Assembly: GCA_038396625.1 (NCBI GenBank)
Contig: CP121688.1
Coordinates: 1,984,001 to 2,048,000 of the forward strand
DNA: 64,000 bases
Direction of reading: 5' to 3'
Origin: G038396625 sp038396625
GTDB lineage: Bacteria; Bacillota; Clostridia; Peptostreptococcales; Thermotaleaceae
Of the stretch, positions 51,493 to 60,065 are shown piece by piece (the first letter of the stretch is position 1; each line of letters opens with the position of its first letter). A program made the position numbers and the translations under genes. The notes under the pieces were generated by a model. The model was given only the letters and a program-made list of their open reading frames with translations. It did not search any database and was not told the origin of the DNA.

Positions 51493-52865
51493 TGCAGAGA
51501 AATTTTTGGTTTTAGAGAAACATCTGTTAAAGATTTAGAAAGTATAAAAGAGTGGTTAGTGAAAAATATTTTGAAAAACACCTTAAAAGAAGAGTATTTA
51601 AAAGCTATGGTATACAGTAGATTTCAGGAATTGAAAATCGAATTACCTACACAAAGTCAAATTGATCGCTCTATAAAATCTACCATTAAAAGTTATGAAG
51701 ATGAATTTTTTAATAATATCTATAATGGACTGTCTAAAAATGCTATAAACGCTATAGATAATATTTTAAAGTCATCTGTAGAATTAAATGAAAATTCTGA
51801 TACCAATGAATTACCTTTTTATAAATTGAAAAGTGATCCAGGAAGAATTGGATTAGAAACCGTTCTGAGTAAATTACAAAAGCTAAAAATAATAAGAAAT
51901 ATAGGTATTCCGTTTGAAATTTTTAGAAATGTACAATATAAGAGATTATTACAGTACAAAGACCGAATTGTATCAGAAGAAGTATCTGAAATCAAAAATC
52001 ATCCTAAACACATAAAATATGCTTTATTAGCAATATTCTTTTGTGTTAGACAGATGGAAATAATTGATTTACTGATTGAAATAACTCATAAAATCGGTGT
52101 TAGAGCTGAAAGAAAAGTAGACAAAGAATTATTAAAAAATTTTAAAACTGTACGGATATGAAAATAGAAGAAAACTATGTAGATAGTCATGGACAAAGTG
52201 AAGTTGCATTTGCATTCTGCCATCTTTTAGGCTTTAACTTAATGCCTAGAATCAAGAGAATACATTCTCAAAAATTATACAGACCAGAAAATAATAATCC
52301 TGATGCTTACAGCAACCTTCAAGACATTTTAACGAGACCTATAAAGTGGGATTTAATAAAGCAGCAGTATGATTAGATGATAAAGTATGCTACAGCACTA
52401 AGATTAGGCACGGCTGAAACAGAATCCATTCTAAAAAGATTCACCAGAAATAATTTAAAACATCCTACTTACTAAGCTTTAGCTGAACTAGGTAAAGCAG
52501 TTAAAACAATATTTCTATGCAATTATCTTGATTCTGAAGAAATGAGAATTAGAATACACGAAGGCTTAAATGTAGTAGAAAACTGGAATTCTGCTAACAG
52601 CTTTATATTCTATGGAAAAATCGGAGAAATATCAACTAACAGAATAGAAGATCAGGAAGTATCAGTTTTAGCTCTTCACCTTCTGCAAAATTGTTTGGTT
52701 TATATAAATACCTTAATGATTCAGCAGATATTATCAAGGGATGAGTGGAAGAATAAGCTGACCAAAGAAGATCTGAGAGCTTTAACTTCATTAATTTATA
52801 ATCATATCAATCCGTATGGTAATTTTGAATTAAATATGAATGAAAGAATACCTATTCTAAAATAA
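51493..52865 (+). pseudogene. tnpA: Tn3-family transposase with large internal deletion and stops
   Basis: Two parts of one transposase. 51496-52161 encodes an N-terminal DUF4158-like domain (REIFGFRETSVKDLESIKEW, LKAMVYSRFQELKIELP). 52158-52865 encodes the C-terminal catalytic end (YVDSHGQSEVAFAFCHLLGF, LYRP, ILTRPIKWDLIKQQYD, FTRNNLKHPTY, IHEGLNVVENWNSAN, QNCLVYINTLMIQ, RALTSLIYNHINPYGNFEL). The roughly 500 residues between them are gone. Two in-frame stops (TAG at 52374, TAA after TY) break the second part. The product cannot act. No terminal repeat was seen at either end. Confidence 0.88.
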
Positions 52866-52871
52866 AATATA

Positions 52872-52910
52872 CTAAAAGCAAGTTTATATCAAACGGAAAC
52901 TTGCTTTTAG
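52872..52910. terminator. Hairpin between the transposase remnant and the membrane-protein gene
   Basis: A 14-bp perfect stem, CTAAAAGCAAGTTT with AAACTTGCTTTTAG, and a loop of 11 bases. It can serve the minus-strand module that ends 18 bases away. Confidence 0.75.
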
Positions 52911-52927
52911 TGTGGTTTCTTTGTAAT

Positions 52928-53356
52928 TTACATTTTTCTTGATAGATGATGAAAAACTATCAGTCCACAAAAGTATTGGAATGCAATCACACCCCATAGG
53001 GTAAGGATAATCCATTTCTCTATTCCTATGAATGTGAAAACTATATTTAAAACAGTTAGTACAATAAACATAATGCTGTAGGTGATCTGTCCTGATTTTT
53101 GCCTTAACATTATTTTTCTTTCATCATACAAATTAATTTTTTCTTTTTTAAGACGCTCTTCATATATTAGTTTCTTTTCTGGTTTTCTCCAATAAAAATA
53201 TTTATAGATGTTAGCCATATTTCCACCTATAAAACCACAACCAGTTGCAAAGATAATTGAGCCATGAGTTAAATTTTCAACAAAAAGTCCCATTAAAATA
53301 AATGCTATTCCACATATAAATAAAAGTAACTCCCAACCTAAAACATTCTTTTTCAT
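52928..53356 (-). CDS. Membrane protein paired with an Xre regulator
   Basis: 142 residues with four hydrophobic helices in two pairs (about 8-28, 30-50 and 90-110, 115-135) separated by a charged cytoplasmic loop (KPEKKLIYEERLKKEKINLYDERK, shown in part: EERLKKEKINLYDER). Proteins of this shape beside small Xre regulators are common in Firmicutes and are mostly uncharacterised. Its ATG overlaps the regulator stop by four bases, so the pair is one operon. Confidence 0.78.
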   Translation of the reverse strand: MKKNVLGWELLLFICGIAFILMGLFVENLTHGSIIFATGCGFIGGNMANIYKYFYWRKPEKKLIYEERLKKEKINLYDERKIMLRQKSGQITYSIMFIVLTVLNIVFTFIGIEKWIILTLWGVIAFQYFCGLIVFHHLSRKM

Positions 53357-53556
53357 TTTGATTCCTCCTCATATATAAAAATTTCTTCAATAGACATATT
53401 AAAATATTTGGCTATTTTAAATGCCAATATAATTGATGGATTATAACGTCCATTTTCCAACGAACCGATTGTTTGTCTTGATACTTCTAATGACATAGCT
53501 AAGTCTTCTTGTTTGATACCTCTTTGTTTTCGTAGTTCTTCTAATCTATTTTTCAA
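53353..53556 (-). CDS. Small Xre-family transcriptional regulator
   Basis: 67 residues from TTG 53556, preceded by AAAGGAGTGA. The HTH reads RGIKQEDLAMSLEVSRQTIGS, and the tail GRYNPSIILAFKIAKYFNMSIEEIF is typical of YgzD-like one-domain repressors. Upstream are two palindromes flanking its promoter, so it probably represses itself and the following membrane-protein gene. Confidence 0.9.
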   Translation of the reverse strand: MKNRLEELRKQRGIKQEDLAMSLEVSRQTIGSLENGRYNPSIILAFKIAKYFNMSIEEIFIYEEESK

Positions 53557-53580
53557 AATATCACTCCTTTTAAATAACAC

Positions 53581-53642
53581 GGAAAGTGCACTTTACATTT
53601 TCATAATATCATTATTTCTTACAAATGTAAAGTATGCTTTCC
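53581..53642 (-). promoter_or_regulatory. Promoter of the xre operon with two operator-like palindromes
   Basis: Minus strand: TTTACA (53626-53631), 17 bases, TATTAT (53603-53608). AAAGTGCACTTT, a perfect 12-bp palindrome at 53583-53594, lies just after the expected start site. AAAGTATGCTTT at 53629-53640 overlaps the -35 box. The two sites are arms of a larger inverted repeat, GGAAAGNNNACTTTACATTT (53581-53600 and 53623-53642). This looks like autorepression by the Xre protein. Confidence 0.75.
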
Positions 53643-53776
53643 ATTCATATTAAAAATTTAATAGTTTTTTTATGACCTACTAAATTTAATATAAATAATT
53701 TTAAATTGTAATTATTTTGCAAATGTAAATTCAAACTACTTCCTTAAAATGCAAATGAGTTTGCGGTTTATCGTAG

Positions 53777-53977
53777 CTACCCTAGGATTACCCCTGATAA
53801 AAATATTAAGGCAAAGATTCCCAGAAAATACCATCATGTGTTTATATTAGAATATACAGGAATTCCTAAGCTTTTAAGAATAATCTTCCCTAAGATAAAT
53901 CCATTAGGAAATTCGAAAGAGAATATTATTGAAAAGGGGATTAGTAGTAATAAAAATATGGATAGTATTGTTTTCAT
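53777..53977 (-). pseudogene. Decayed small membrane protein with in-frame stop
   Basis: ATG 53977 has AAAGGAG eight bases upstream. The frame encodes MKTILSIFLLLLIPFSIIF, then FPNGFILGKIILKSLGIPVY, reaches TGA at 53834-53836, and continues in frame with WYFLGIFALIFLSGVILG to TAG at 53777. The two halves make a plausible two-helix protein, so the TGA looks like a mutation. No SECIS-like hairpin or cysteine context supports selenocysteine. Confidence 0.5.
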
Positions 53978-54200
53978 AGTAAAGCTCCTTTATGTGTTTG
54001 ATGCAGAAAATTGTTTGAAACTGTATTTGCCTAAATAGCCTATTTTTCCAATAATGCTTTTTAATTTCTAATAGGAGCATTCCTGTAATAAATAAAAATG
54101 AATTTTGATAAAAAAAGTACCACCTGTTAAAATACAAGGTATCAGATAATCTCGCGAGGAAAACTGACCCTTAAATTTAAAATAACAGGGGGTACCATAT

Positions 54201-54865
54201 ATGAATTATACACAAAATAGAAAGATTTCTCAAATAAATGAGAATACATTAATCATTGGAGTTGATATTGCCAAATATACTCATGTTGCTAGAGCACAAG
54301 ATTTTAGAGGATTTGAGTATGGTACAGCACTTACATTTGATAATAGTGATACAGAATTCAAAAGTTTGATTAAATGGGCAATTGATTTAAGTGCGAAGCA
54401 CAATAAAAATCAGGTTATTGTAGGCATGGAACCGACAGGTCATTACTGGTTTAACATAGGACATTTCTTAAAAGAAAAAGGGATTAAATTGGTTCTAGTA
54501 AACCCAATGCATGTCAAAAAATCTAAGGAATTAGATGATAACTCTCCTACGAAGAATGATCTTAAGGATGCAAAAGTAATTGCTCAGTTAGTCAAAGATG
54601 GCAGATATTCTGAACCAATCATTCCACAAGGGTCTTACGCTGAGCTTCGTGTAGCTATGGATGAAAGAAAAGATATCAGTAATAGCTTGAATTCTATTAA
54701 AATAAAATCCATCGATGGATAGATAAATACTTTCCTGAGTTTCTAACGGTATTTAAAAATTGGGAAGGCAAAGCAGCTTTAATTTCGCTTAGAAAATTTC
54801 CTTTTCCAAAGAATGTTTTAAAGCTTGGTGAATATCAAATTCTTAGAATCTGGAAACAAGACTGA
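54201..54865 (+). pseudogene. IS110-family transposase, truncated and frameshifted
   Basis: The DEDD catalytic N-terminal domain is recognisable: LIIGVDIAKYTHVARAQ with the first aspartate, VGMEPTGHYWFNIGHFL, and TKNDLKDAKVIAQLVKDGRY. After residue ~170 the frame is lost at about 54715; translation of the next frame resumes with WIDKYFPEFLTVFKNWEGK up to a stop at 54865. The C-terminal transposase_20 domain with its serine is absent. So the element is dead. Confidence 0.88.
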
Positions 54866-55073
54866 TTCATTGATACATTGATTTAGAAAATTTACATCGA
54901 ATGCTTAAATCAGTGGCTAGATAACCAATAAAAAAAATAATAATAGGTAATACCGTTTTGAAAAAGAAAAACTACTAAGGAATAGAGATGAAAGGTATTA
55001 TCTTTTAATAACCTTTCGATCAATTTAAAAGGGAGGTGGAATTGTGAGCAAGCTTTTGTTATTTGTTTCAGAT
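54866..55073. other. Intergenic debris after IS110 remnant
   Basis: No gene is supported. A strong ribosome site GGGAGGTGG is followed by GTG 55044 and a 14-codon frame ending at 55088 (MSKLLLFVSDLKAF), most likely the stub of a lost gene. The rest is AT-rich with no clear structure. Confidence 0.4.
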
Positions 55074-55319
55074 TTAAAGGCATTTTAAAATATATCCCAA
55101 ACTATAAAGCGTTATAGGTATTTGTAACTTTATCCAAAGAAAGCATTGGTTTGTATTTCGTGGAAAGCTAGTACCTTGTTTGATTAAAATTCTATATTGT
55201 TCAACATTTGGATTAATAAATGGGAGTACAATACCTGAGTAAAATAGTAACCAGTATAAAAAAAAGTCAATCATTAGAATGGTAAATATTATCTTGTGCT
55301 TTTTTAATGTACTAAACAT
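55074..55319 (-). CDS. Small membrane protein, 81 residues, unknown
   Basis: A two-helix protein: residues ~10-35 (FTILMIDFFLYWLLFYSGIV) are strongly hydrophobic, the C-terminal part less so. TAGGTGAT before ATG gives a fair ribosome site. It lies 13 bases after the next listed gene on the same strand. I recognise no family; a bacteriocin-immunity or toxin role could be imagined but nothing shows it. Confidence 0.5.
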   Translation of the reverse strand: MFSTLKKHKIIFTILMIDFFLYWLLFYSGIVLPFINPNVEQYRILIKQGTSFPRNTNQCFLWIKLQIPITLYSLGYILKCL

Positions 55320-55332
55320 ATATTATCACCTA

Positions 55333-55581
55333 TCATAAAAGAGTGTCTTTAATAAACATTAAAATCCAAAGAAGTGGATATATGAAATAAAAATATCCTG
55401 TATACTTTTTTGACTTGACTTTTCTGAAACCTGTTAATGAGGTGATTATAGCAAGATAACCCAATATAATAGTATTACTTACTGTTACATCTGTAGCGAA
55501 ATGAAGCATGCATAATACTATACCAGTTAAAGCAAATAAATTACTTATGATGCCATAAAAAATTGCTTTCGAAATCAACAT
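55333..55581 (-). CDS. Small membrane protein, 82 residues, unknown
   Basis: Three hydrophobic helices (about 8-28, 38-52, 62-78) with KVKSKKYTG in the last loop. GAGGTGG lies upstream of the ATG at a good distance. It forms a likely two-gene operon with the preceding entry. Function unknown. Confidence 0.55.
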   Translation of the reverse strand: MLISKAIFYGIISNLFALTGIVLCMLHFATDVTVSNTIILGYLAIITSLTGFRKVKSKKYTGYFYFIYPLLWILMFIKDTLL

Positions 55582-55692
55582 TATTGACCACCTCTTAATT
55601 TAGATAACCATATTATAACATATTAAGCTAATTGATTTAACAAATAATGTTAAATAGAATGTTAGTCGCGTCATGTTTGCTGCATTTCTCCT

Positions 55693-55935
55693 ATGGCGCA
55701 TATAAGTCCTACGGTTGTATTTAAAAAATATGGGGAATTATCTAAAGGTGTATATTATAATGATAATGGAAAAAATACTTTTAATCCCAAATTATATAAG
55801 ATATTTAAAGAAGTGATAGCAGTTGAAAGGAAAGTTAAATATGAGATAGACAAGGATCCGGTACTGAAAACATCGGACGTAGAGCTTCTGCCTACGCCAA
55901 AGTCTTTGGTTCCTAAAACTACTGTTAGGGATTGA
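55693..55935 (+). CDS. Doubtful orphan ORF, probably a gene fragment
   Basis: An 80-codon frame beginning MAHISPTVVFKKYGELSKGV with a stop upstream and no ribosome site. The composition is protein-like but I recognise no family. It lies in a stretch of gene debris and may be the end of a lost gene. Confidence 0.25.
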   Translation: MAHISPTVVFKKYGELSKGVYYNDNGKNTFNPKLYKIFKEVIAVERKVKYEIDKDPVLKTSDVELLPTPKSLVPKTTVRD

Positions 55936-56152
55936 AAGACAGTGCAGAACAAAAGTCTGATAACCAAAGTAGAAGAAGGGAATAGGGGGGGTTGAAGTTG
56001 TTGATGCGCTAAATATCTTCTTTTCTCCTATTTACATTATTTGTGTTTAAACGAGAAACAATTGCATAAAAACATTTTTACAGAAAATTTAATGCAAAAA
56101 ATTCAAAAACATGGCAAAATATAAAAAAATACCAAATTAAGGGGGATTTACT
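55936..56152. other. Intergenic, no gene seen
   Basis: AT-rich sequence with a GGGGGG run at 55985 and no supported coding frame or hairpin. Confidence 0.4.
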
Positions 56153-56272
56153 ATGTTAGATAATCAATTTGTACGGTATCCAAAGTCTGTTGTTTAGTTG
56201 GCTGATGGAATAAAAAAAGCTGTGGACCTATATTGGAATAGGGGATTAGAAGAAAAGGAGCTACAAGATTGA
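56153..56272 (+). pseudogene. Small gene with in-frame TAG
   Basis: ATG 56153 follows GGGGGATTT. The frame reads MLDNQFVRYPKSVV, TAG, then LADGIKKAVDLYWNRGLEEKEL and TGA. The second part resembles small clostridial proteins of the TIGR04540 type (an IK..VD.YWN..L.E.EL pattern), but only about half the usual length is present. Family call is tentative. Confidence 0.4.
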
Positions 56273-56400
56273 TATGGTTAGGGGTAATTATATTAAATTA
56301 AAGGTTGCTGGCTATTTTTATACCTAATTTTAAGGGAATTTAAACTTTGTCAATGAATTTTAAATGTATTTATTGAACACTAGTGAATTCAAATAAACAT

Positions 56401-56457
56401 TTAAAATATAAAAGCCCTATATTGATAATATATCAATATAGGGCTTTTATATTTTAA
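56401..56457. terminator. 27-bp perfect hairpin terminator of lexA
   Basis: 56401-56427 pairs perfectly with 56431-56457 around an ATA loop. On the minus strand it directly follows the lexA stop and has a U-rich end; on the plus strand it can stop read-through from the accessory region. Confidence 0.9.
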
Positions 56458-56458
56458 G

Positions 56459-57070
56459 TTAAAGCTTACGAAATACACCTTTTACTAATCCAAGAATTCT
56501 CACATCTTTTGTAAGAATAGGATCCATAAATGGATTTTCAGGCTGTAATCTTATATGATTCTTCTCTTTATAAAATCTTTTCACTGTTGCTTCATCTTCG
56601 ATCATTGCTACCACAATATCACCATTTATAGCTACTTGTTGCTGTTTCACCAAAACATAATCTCCATCTAAAATTCCTGCATTTATCATACTATTTCCTT
56701 TAATGGTAAGAATAAAATGTTTGTTATCATCCACAAAATCTACAGGAACAGGAAAGGTATCCTCAATATTTTCGAAAGCCAAAATGGGTTCTCCCGCAGT
56801 GACCTTACCAACGATAGGTATTTGTACGGATTCTTTTTTATTGGCAAGATGTTCTTCATCTAATATTTCAATAGCTCTAGGTTTGGTAGGATCTCTTCGG
56901 ATATAGCCTTTTTTTTCAAGCTTTGCCAAATGACCATGAACAGTAGATGTAGATTTTAAGCCAACGGCTTCACAGATTTCTCTAACAGAAGGAGGGTAGC
57001 CTTTTGAGTGAACTTCATTTCTTATATAATTAAGTATTTTAACCTGTTGCTCCGTTATATTGTAAGCCAT
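56459..57070 (-). CDS. lexA: SOS repressor LexA
   Basis: 204 residues from ATG 57070 (GAGGTG upstream). N-terminal winged helix VREICEAVGLKSTSTVHGHL; the Ala-Gly self-cleavage site lies in KVTAGEPILAF; catalytic serine in KGNSMINAGI and lysine in DEATVKRFYKE. LexA represses DNA-damage genes until RecA filaments trigger its cleavage. Its promoter carries a LexA box over the -35, so it is autoregulated, and yneA diverges from it. Confidence 0.97.
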   Translation of the reverse strand: MAYNITEQQVKILNYIRNEVHSKGYPPSVREICEAVGLKSTSTVHGHLAKLEKKGYIRRDPTKPRAIEILDEEHLANKKESVQIPIVGKVTAGEPILAFENIEDTFPVPVDFVDDNKHFILTIKGNSMINAGILDGDYVLVKQQQVAINGDIVVAMIEDEATVKRFYKEKNHIRLQPENPFMDPILTKDVRILGLVKGVFRKL

Positions 57071-57098
57071 GAGCAGCACCTCGCATTGTTTTTACATA

Positions 57099-57137
57099 AT
57101 TATAGCATACAATTATAATATTATCAAACATTTGTTC
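57099..57137 (-). promoter_or_regulatory. lexA promoter with LexA box
   Basis: Minus strand: TTGATA (57122-57127), 17 bases, TATAAT (57099-57104). The box CGAACAAATGTTTG (core 57126-57137) matches the Gram-positive SOS consensus CGAACRNRYGTTYG in all positions and overlaps the -35 box. Confidence 0.88.
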
Positions 57138-57155
57138 GTATTTTTGCAAAAACTA

Positions 57156-57206
57156 TTTACAAAGAACACATGTTCTGGTATTATATTAACAAAAGAACAT
57201 ATGTTT
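57156..57206 (+). promoter_or_regulatory. yneA promoter with two LexA boxes
   Basis: TTTACA (57156-57161), 17 bases, TATTAT (57179-57184). The perfect box GAACACATGTTC (57164-57175) fills the spacer. A second box GAACATATGTTT (57195-57206) lies after the start site and abuts the ribosome site. Double occupancy should give tight repression. Confidence 0.88.
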
Positions 57207-57219
57207 GGAGGTTGTGTAT

Positions 57220-57522
57220 ATGAAAAAACATAAGCTACGCATCGTAAATAAATTTAAATTCATTTGTTCGTTAGTATTTATTTTATTAGTATTACTAGTT
57301 GTCATTAATATCACCTTTAAAATTAGTATTGCAGAAGGTACAGAAGAATTAAAATATGTAGAAATGCATATAAAAACTGGAGATACGATATGGGGGATAG
57401 CTAAGAAGTTTACTCCTCAGGATAAAGATATTCGCAAAACAATACATGAAATAAGTAGTGTAAATAAACTATGCTCATTTGAAATTTACCCAGGGCAAAT
57501 TATCAAAATTCCAGTGCAATGA
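57220..57522 (+). CDS. yneA: SOS cell-division suppressor YneA-like, LysM protein
   Basis: 100 residues from ATG 57220 with TTTGGAGG eight bases upstream. An N-terminal transmembrane helix (about residues 15-35) is followed by an external LysM domain (IKTGDTIWGIAKKF, VNKLCSFEIYPGQIIKIPV). Divergence from lexA and two LexA boxes match Bacillus yneA, which halts division during DNA damage. No yneB resolvase follows; instead a tyrosine recombinase converges on it. The division role is inferred from this context. Confidence 0.85.
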   Translation: MKKHKLRIVNKFKFICSLVFILLVLLVVINITFKISIAEGTEELKYVEMHIKTGDTIWGIAKKFTPQDKDIRKTIHEISSVNKLCSFEIYPGQIIKIPVQ

Positions 57523-57598
57523 CAAAGAAATTTTACATAATATTGATTTTTGCTGTACAAATACCTATATATCATAAATTTTTATATAAAATAAAAGA

Positions 57599-57626
57599 GC
57601 AGATCTAGTCATTAGATCTGCCCTTT
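57599..57626. terminator. Terminator between yneA and the convergent recombinase
   Basis: GCAGATCTA pairs with TAGATCTGC around GTCAT, with CCTTTTT after it on the plus strand. The right arm lies inside the end of the recombinase gene. Confidence 0.75.
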
Positions 57627-58750
57627 TTATCATAATCATCAAGCCATTCAAATCTATGTACAATTTCTCTTTTTACATTTTTCTTATGGGCAGCATATAA
57701 CTGTGTGGTCGTTACGTTATCATGATCCAACAAATTTTGTACGTCATAGATGGAAAAACCATTTTGAATAAGTGAAGTAGCGGCAGTTGCTCTTAGTTTA
57801 TGCGGACTATATCCATTTTCTTTTGTAGTGCCTAAGGCCAAAGAAGTATATTTTTTTACTAATTGTCTAATGGCCTTCTCAGTCATTCTAGTTTTTTGTA
57901 AAGATAAAAATAAGGCATCTTTATGTTCTTCCGATAAGGTATCATCTTGGACTCTTTCTAATTGAATATAATCCATTATAACTTTTTCAACAGATTTATT
58001 TAAAGGCATATTAACTTCTTTACCCCTTTTTCGATAAATTTTAAAATCTCCTCTACCAAAATTAAAAGATGAAATATTTAACTGTTGAAGTTCTTTTAGT
58101 CTTAATCCATAGGTAATGAATAGCACTAAAATTGCTTTATCTCTTAACTTGGTTTTATCCCAATACATAAGTTCTTTATCCGTTAGACCGTGTCCATGTT
58201 CCACAATGTCTAACATAATAGCAACTTCATCAATTTCAAGCTTTTTTATTGCATCTGGCTGTGGCTTAGGTAACCTTATAGGATTAAATCCATCAGTAAT
58301 ATTCTCTAAAATCAATTCATCCCTATATAAAAATTTAAATAATACTGCCAAAGAAGATTTTTTTCTTGCTAAGGACCGGTTATGATTTTCCATCACTGTA
58401 ATATTATCATTTTTTTCAATTACATATCTAGCACAATAATCTCCTAAAAACCTATTCACATCCCTAGCTTTAATATGATTAAAATCATCAATAGAAATAT
58501 CTTTTGTATTATCAGCTGTCGTAAGATTAGTATCTGTTACAAGATATTTACAAAAGAAAGAAATATCTTGCAAATATGCAAATCGAGTAGATAAAGCCAC
58601 GCCATTTTTTAAATAAATAAAAAAGTCTTTCATAAAATTAGGTAGATTACTTTCAATCTCCATACACTTTTCTATGATCTCATTTTCCTTTTGTACGATA
58701 TTGTCAGGCCTATCTGATTTATTATGTACTCGAACAACTTTTTTTTTCAT
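57605..58750 (-). CDS. Tyrosine recombinase, XerC/XerD-like
   Basis: 381 residues from ATG 58750 with GGGAG upstream. The catalytic set is complete: arginine in ITYGLRLKELQQL, lysine in YRKRGKEV, HKLR in SPHKLRATAATSLIQNG, histidine in LLDHDNVTTTQ and tyrosine in QLYAAH. A long N-terminal region of ~50 residues (RPDNIVQKENEIIEKCMEI) precedes the SAM-like domain. No att or repeat flanks it. Similar recombinases sit near lexA in other clostridia as I recall, so it could be a resident gene and not a phage relic. Substrate site unknown. Confidence 0.88.
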   Translation of the reverse strand: MKKKVVRVHNKSDRPDNIVQKENEIIEKCMEIESNLPNFMKDFFIYLKNGVALSTRFAYLQDISFFCKYLVTDTNLTTADNTKDISIDDFNHIKARDVNRFLGDYCARYVIEKNDNITVMENHNRSLARKKSSLAVLFKFLYRDELILENITDGFNPIRLPKPQPDAIKKLEIDEVAIMLDIVEHGHGLTDKELMYWDKTKLRDKAILVLFITYGLRLKELQQLNISSFNFGRGDFKIYRKRGKEVNMPLNKSVEKVIMDYIQLERVQDDTLSEEHKDALFLSLQKTRMTEKAIRQLVKKYTSLALGTTKENGYSPHKLRATAATSLIQNGFSIYDVQNLLDHDNVTTTQLYAAHKKNVKREIVHRFEWLDDYDKKGRSND

Positions 58751-59504
58751 AATCAACACTCCCAAATAGAAATAGTTCTATAAGAAATAGTATCATTTAG
58801 TTTGATATCTAACACTTATTTTATCATAAATAGGAAACTAAAATCAAAAGCAGTAACGCAGTTGTTGAGCGTACTATAGAGAGCAAAAGATAGAAAGATA
58901 ACAATGAAATGAAATGTAAAGACTTAGAATTGAACTTTTGAATGCAATAGTTGCTATAATTATGAGCTATAAACTTAATATGATCTATATTATTATTGTC
59001 TTTTGCATAAATTTATTGCTTTCTTTAGGCAATAGCACGTTTATTAAGTATCAAAAAATAAATCATGCGTAGATGTATAGAAGAGAAGGGGACTGCTTTT
59101 TAGAAACTCATTAATTGAGAATAAATTTCATTAGATAAACTATTCCCTAAATATACATTTAAAGAATACTTGAATTTAAAAAATATACCTCTCTCTAATA
59201 ACTTTTGATCGTAAATTTTCTATAAAATTATTGTTTATTGAGTTTTATTTTTTATAATCAGTTATTACTTTTAGCTTTCATTTTGAATTAGACATCATAA
59301 TAATAGCTAGCAAATTTTATTTTTATCGTTAAATTGCTATTATTTTGCATTTTTTATGCAACAATTTAGAAACGCTAAATTTTCTTTTTTATGATAAACA
59401 CCTTAGATTTGATGTTCTTTATAATTTACAAAAATATTCATAAGCTATTTAATTTTAAATGATAATATTTTTCAATAAAGCATTTATTCTATTAAATCAA
59501 GCTA
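58751..59504. other. 750 bases without a gene
   Basis: Extremely AT-rich. The longest frame with ATG (from about 58980, 30 codons) has no ribosome site. A few poor inverted repeats occur. I see no RNA gene, repeat array or recognisable gene remnant. Confidence 0.5.
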
Positions 59505-60065
59505 CTATTGATTATTGCAACTTAATATATATGCTGGTGGAATATTTTTAAATTCTCTCTTTATATTTATTCTATTAAAATGCCTATTTATAAGTTGTTT
59601 TTTAAATAGTGTATATTGAAATGTTATGAACTTTCCATCTGTTTTTAGTACTGCTTTTGTCTTATTTAATATAGTGGTGGATAATTTTTCAGGTAGGCAT
59701 GCAAATGGAAGCCCTGAAACAACATAATCAGCATAAGGAATTCCATACTTTTCTAAATATTTATCTACATTTTCAGCAGAATCATGTACTAGGTATAGAT
59801 TATTTTCGTCTTTGTATTTTGACTTTAATATCTTATAGAAGTCATAATTATACTCAATAATCAACAATATTGTATTAGTATTCCTATTTCTTATCAATTC
59901 TTTAGTAAATACTCCTGTACCAGGTCCATATTCTACAATACATTGAGCATTTTCAAACTTTATATCCTCAATCATTTTTGATGCAAGGCTTTGTGAACTT
60001 GGAAGTATTGCTCCTACAATCCTTGGTTTTCCTATATACTGTTTAATAAAAGTTTTTGTTTCCAT
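59505..60065 (-). CDS. SAM-dependent methyltransferase, phospholipid N-methyltransferase / KsgA-like group
   Basis: 186 residues. The N-terminal VGAILPSSQSLASKMIEDI and motif I CIVEYGPGTGVFTKELI are the pattern of COG3963 methyltransferases; SGLPFACLPEKL corresponds to the NLPF/GLPF catalytic loop. These are named for phospholipid methylation but in Firmicutes the substrate is mostly untested. It has its own region with no neighbours on either side within 450 bases. AAAGGGGAGATG is the ribosome site. Confidence 0.8.
   Translation of the reverse strand: METKTFIKQYIGKPRIVGAILPSSQSLASKMIEDIKFENAQCIVEYGPGTGVFTKELIRNRNTNTILLIIEYNYDFYKILKSKYKDENNLYLVHDSAENVDKYLEKYGIPYADYVVSGLPFACLPEKLSTTILNKTKAVLKTDGKFITFQYTLFKKQLINRHFNRINIKREFKNIPPAYILSCNNQ

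Noticed and set aside
53834..53836. In-frame TGA in a small membrane-protein gene as a second selenocysteine codon
   Set aside because: No cysteine-type redox motif around it, no hairpin at the proper distance, and the frame ends soon after with further stops in a region of decayed genes. A mutation is the simpler reading.
53838..54038. Plus-strand 66-codon ORF
   Set aside because: It is antisense to a minus-strand membrane-protein remnant that has a good ribosome site; the plus frame has none.
53904..54137. Minus-strand 77-codon ORF
   Set aside because: Lacks a ribosome site and overlaps the better supported small membrane gene; likely fortuitous.
54184..54196. GGGGTACC near the IS110 remnant as a Tn3 repeat
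   Set aside because: Only eight bases match the outer end of the 38-bp repeat found at 63878; the inner part and ACGCTAAG are missing, and it is part of the IS110 upstream region.
58980..59072. 30-codon ORF in the 58.8-59.5 kb gap
   Set aside because: No ribosome site and no recognisable similarity.
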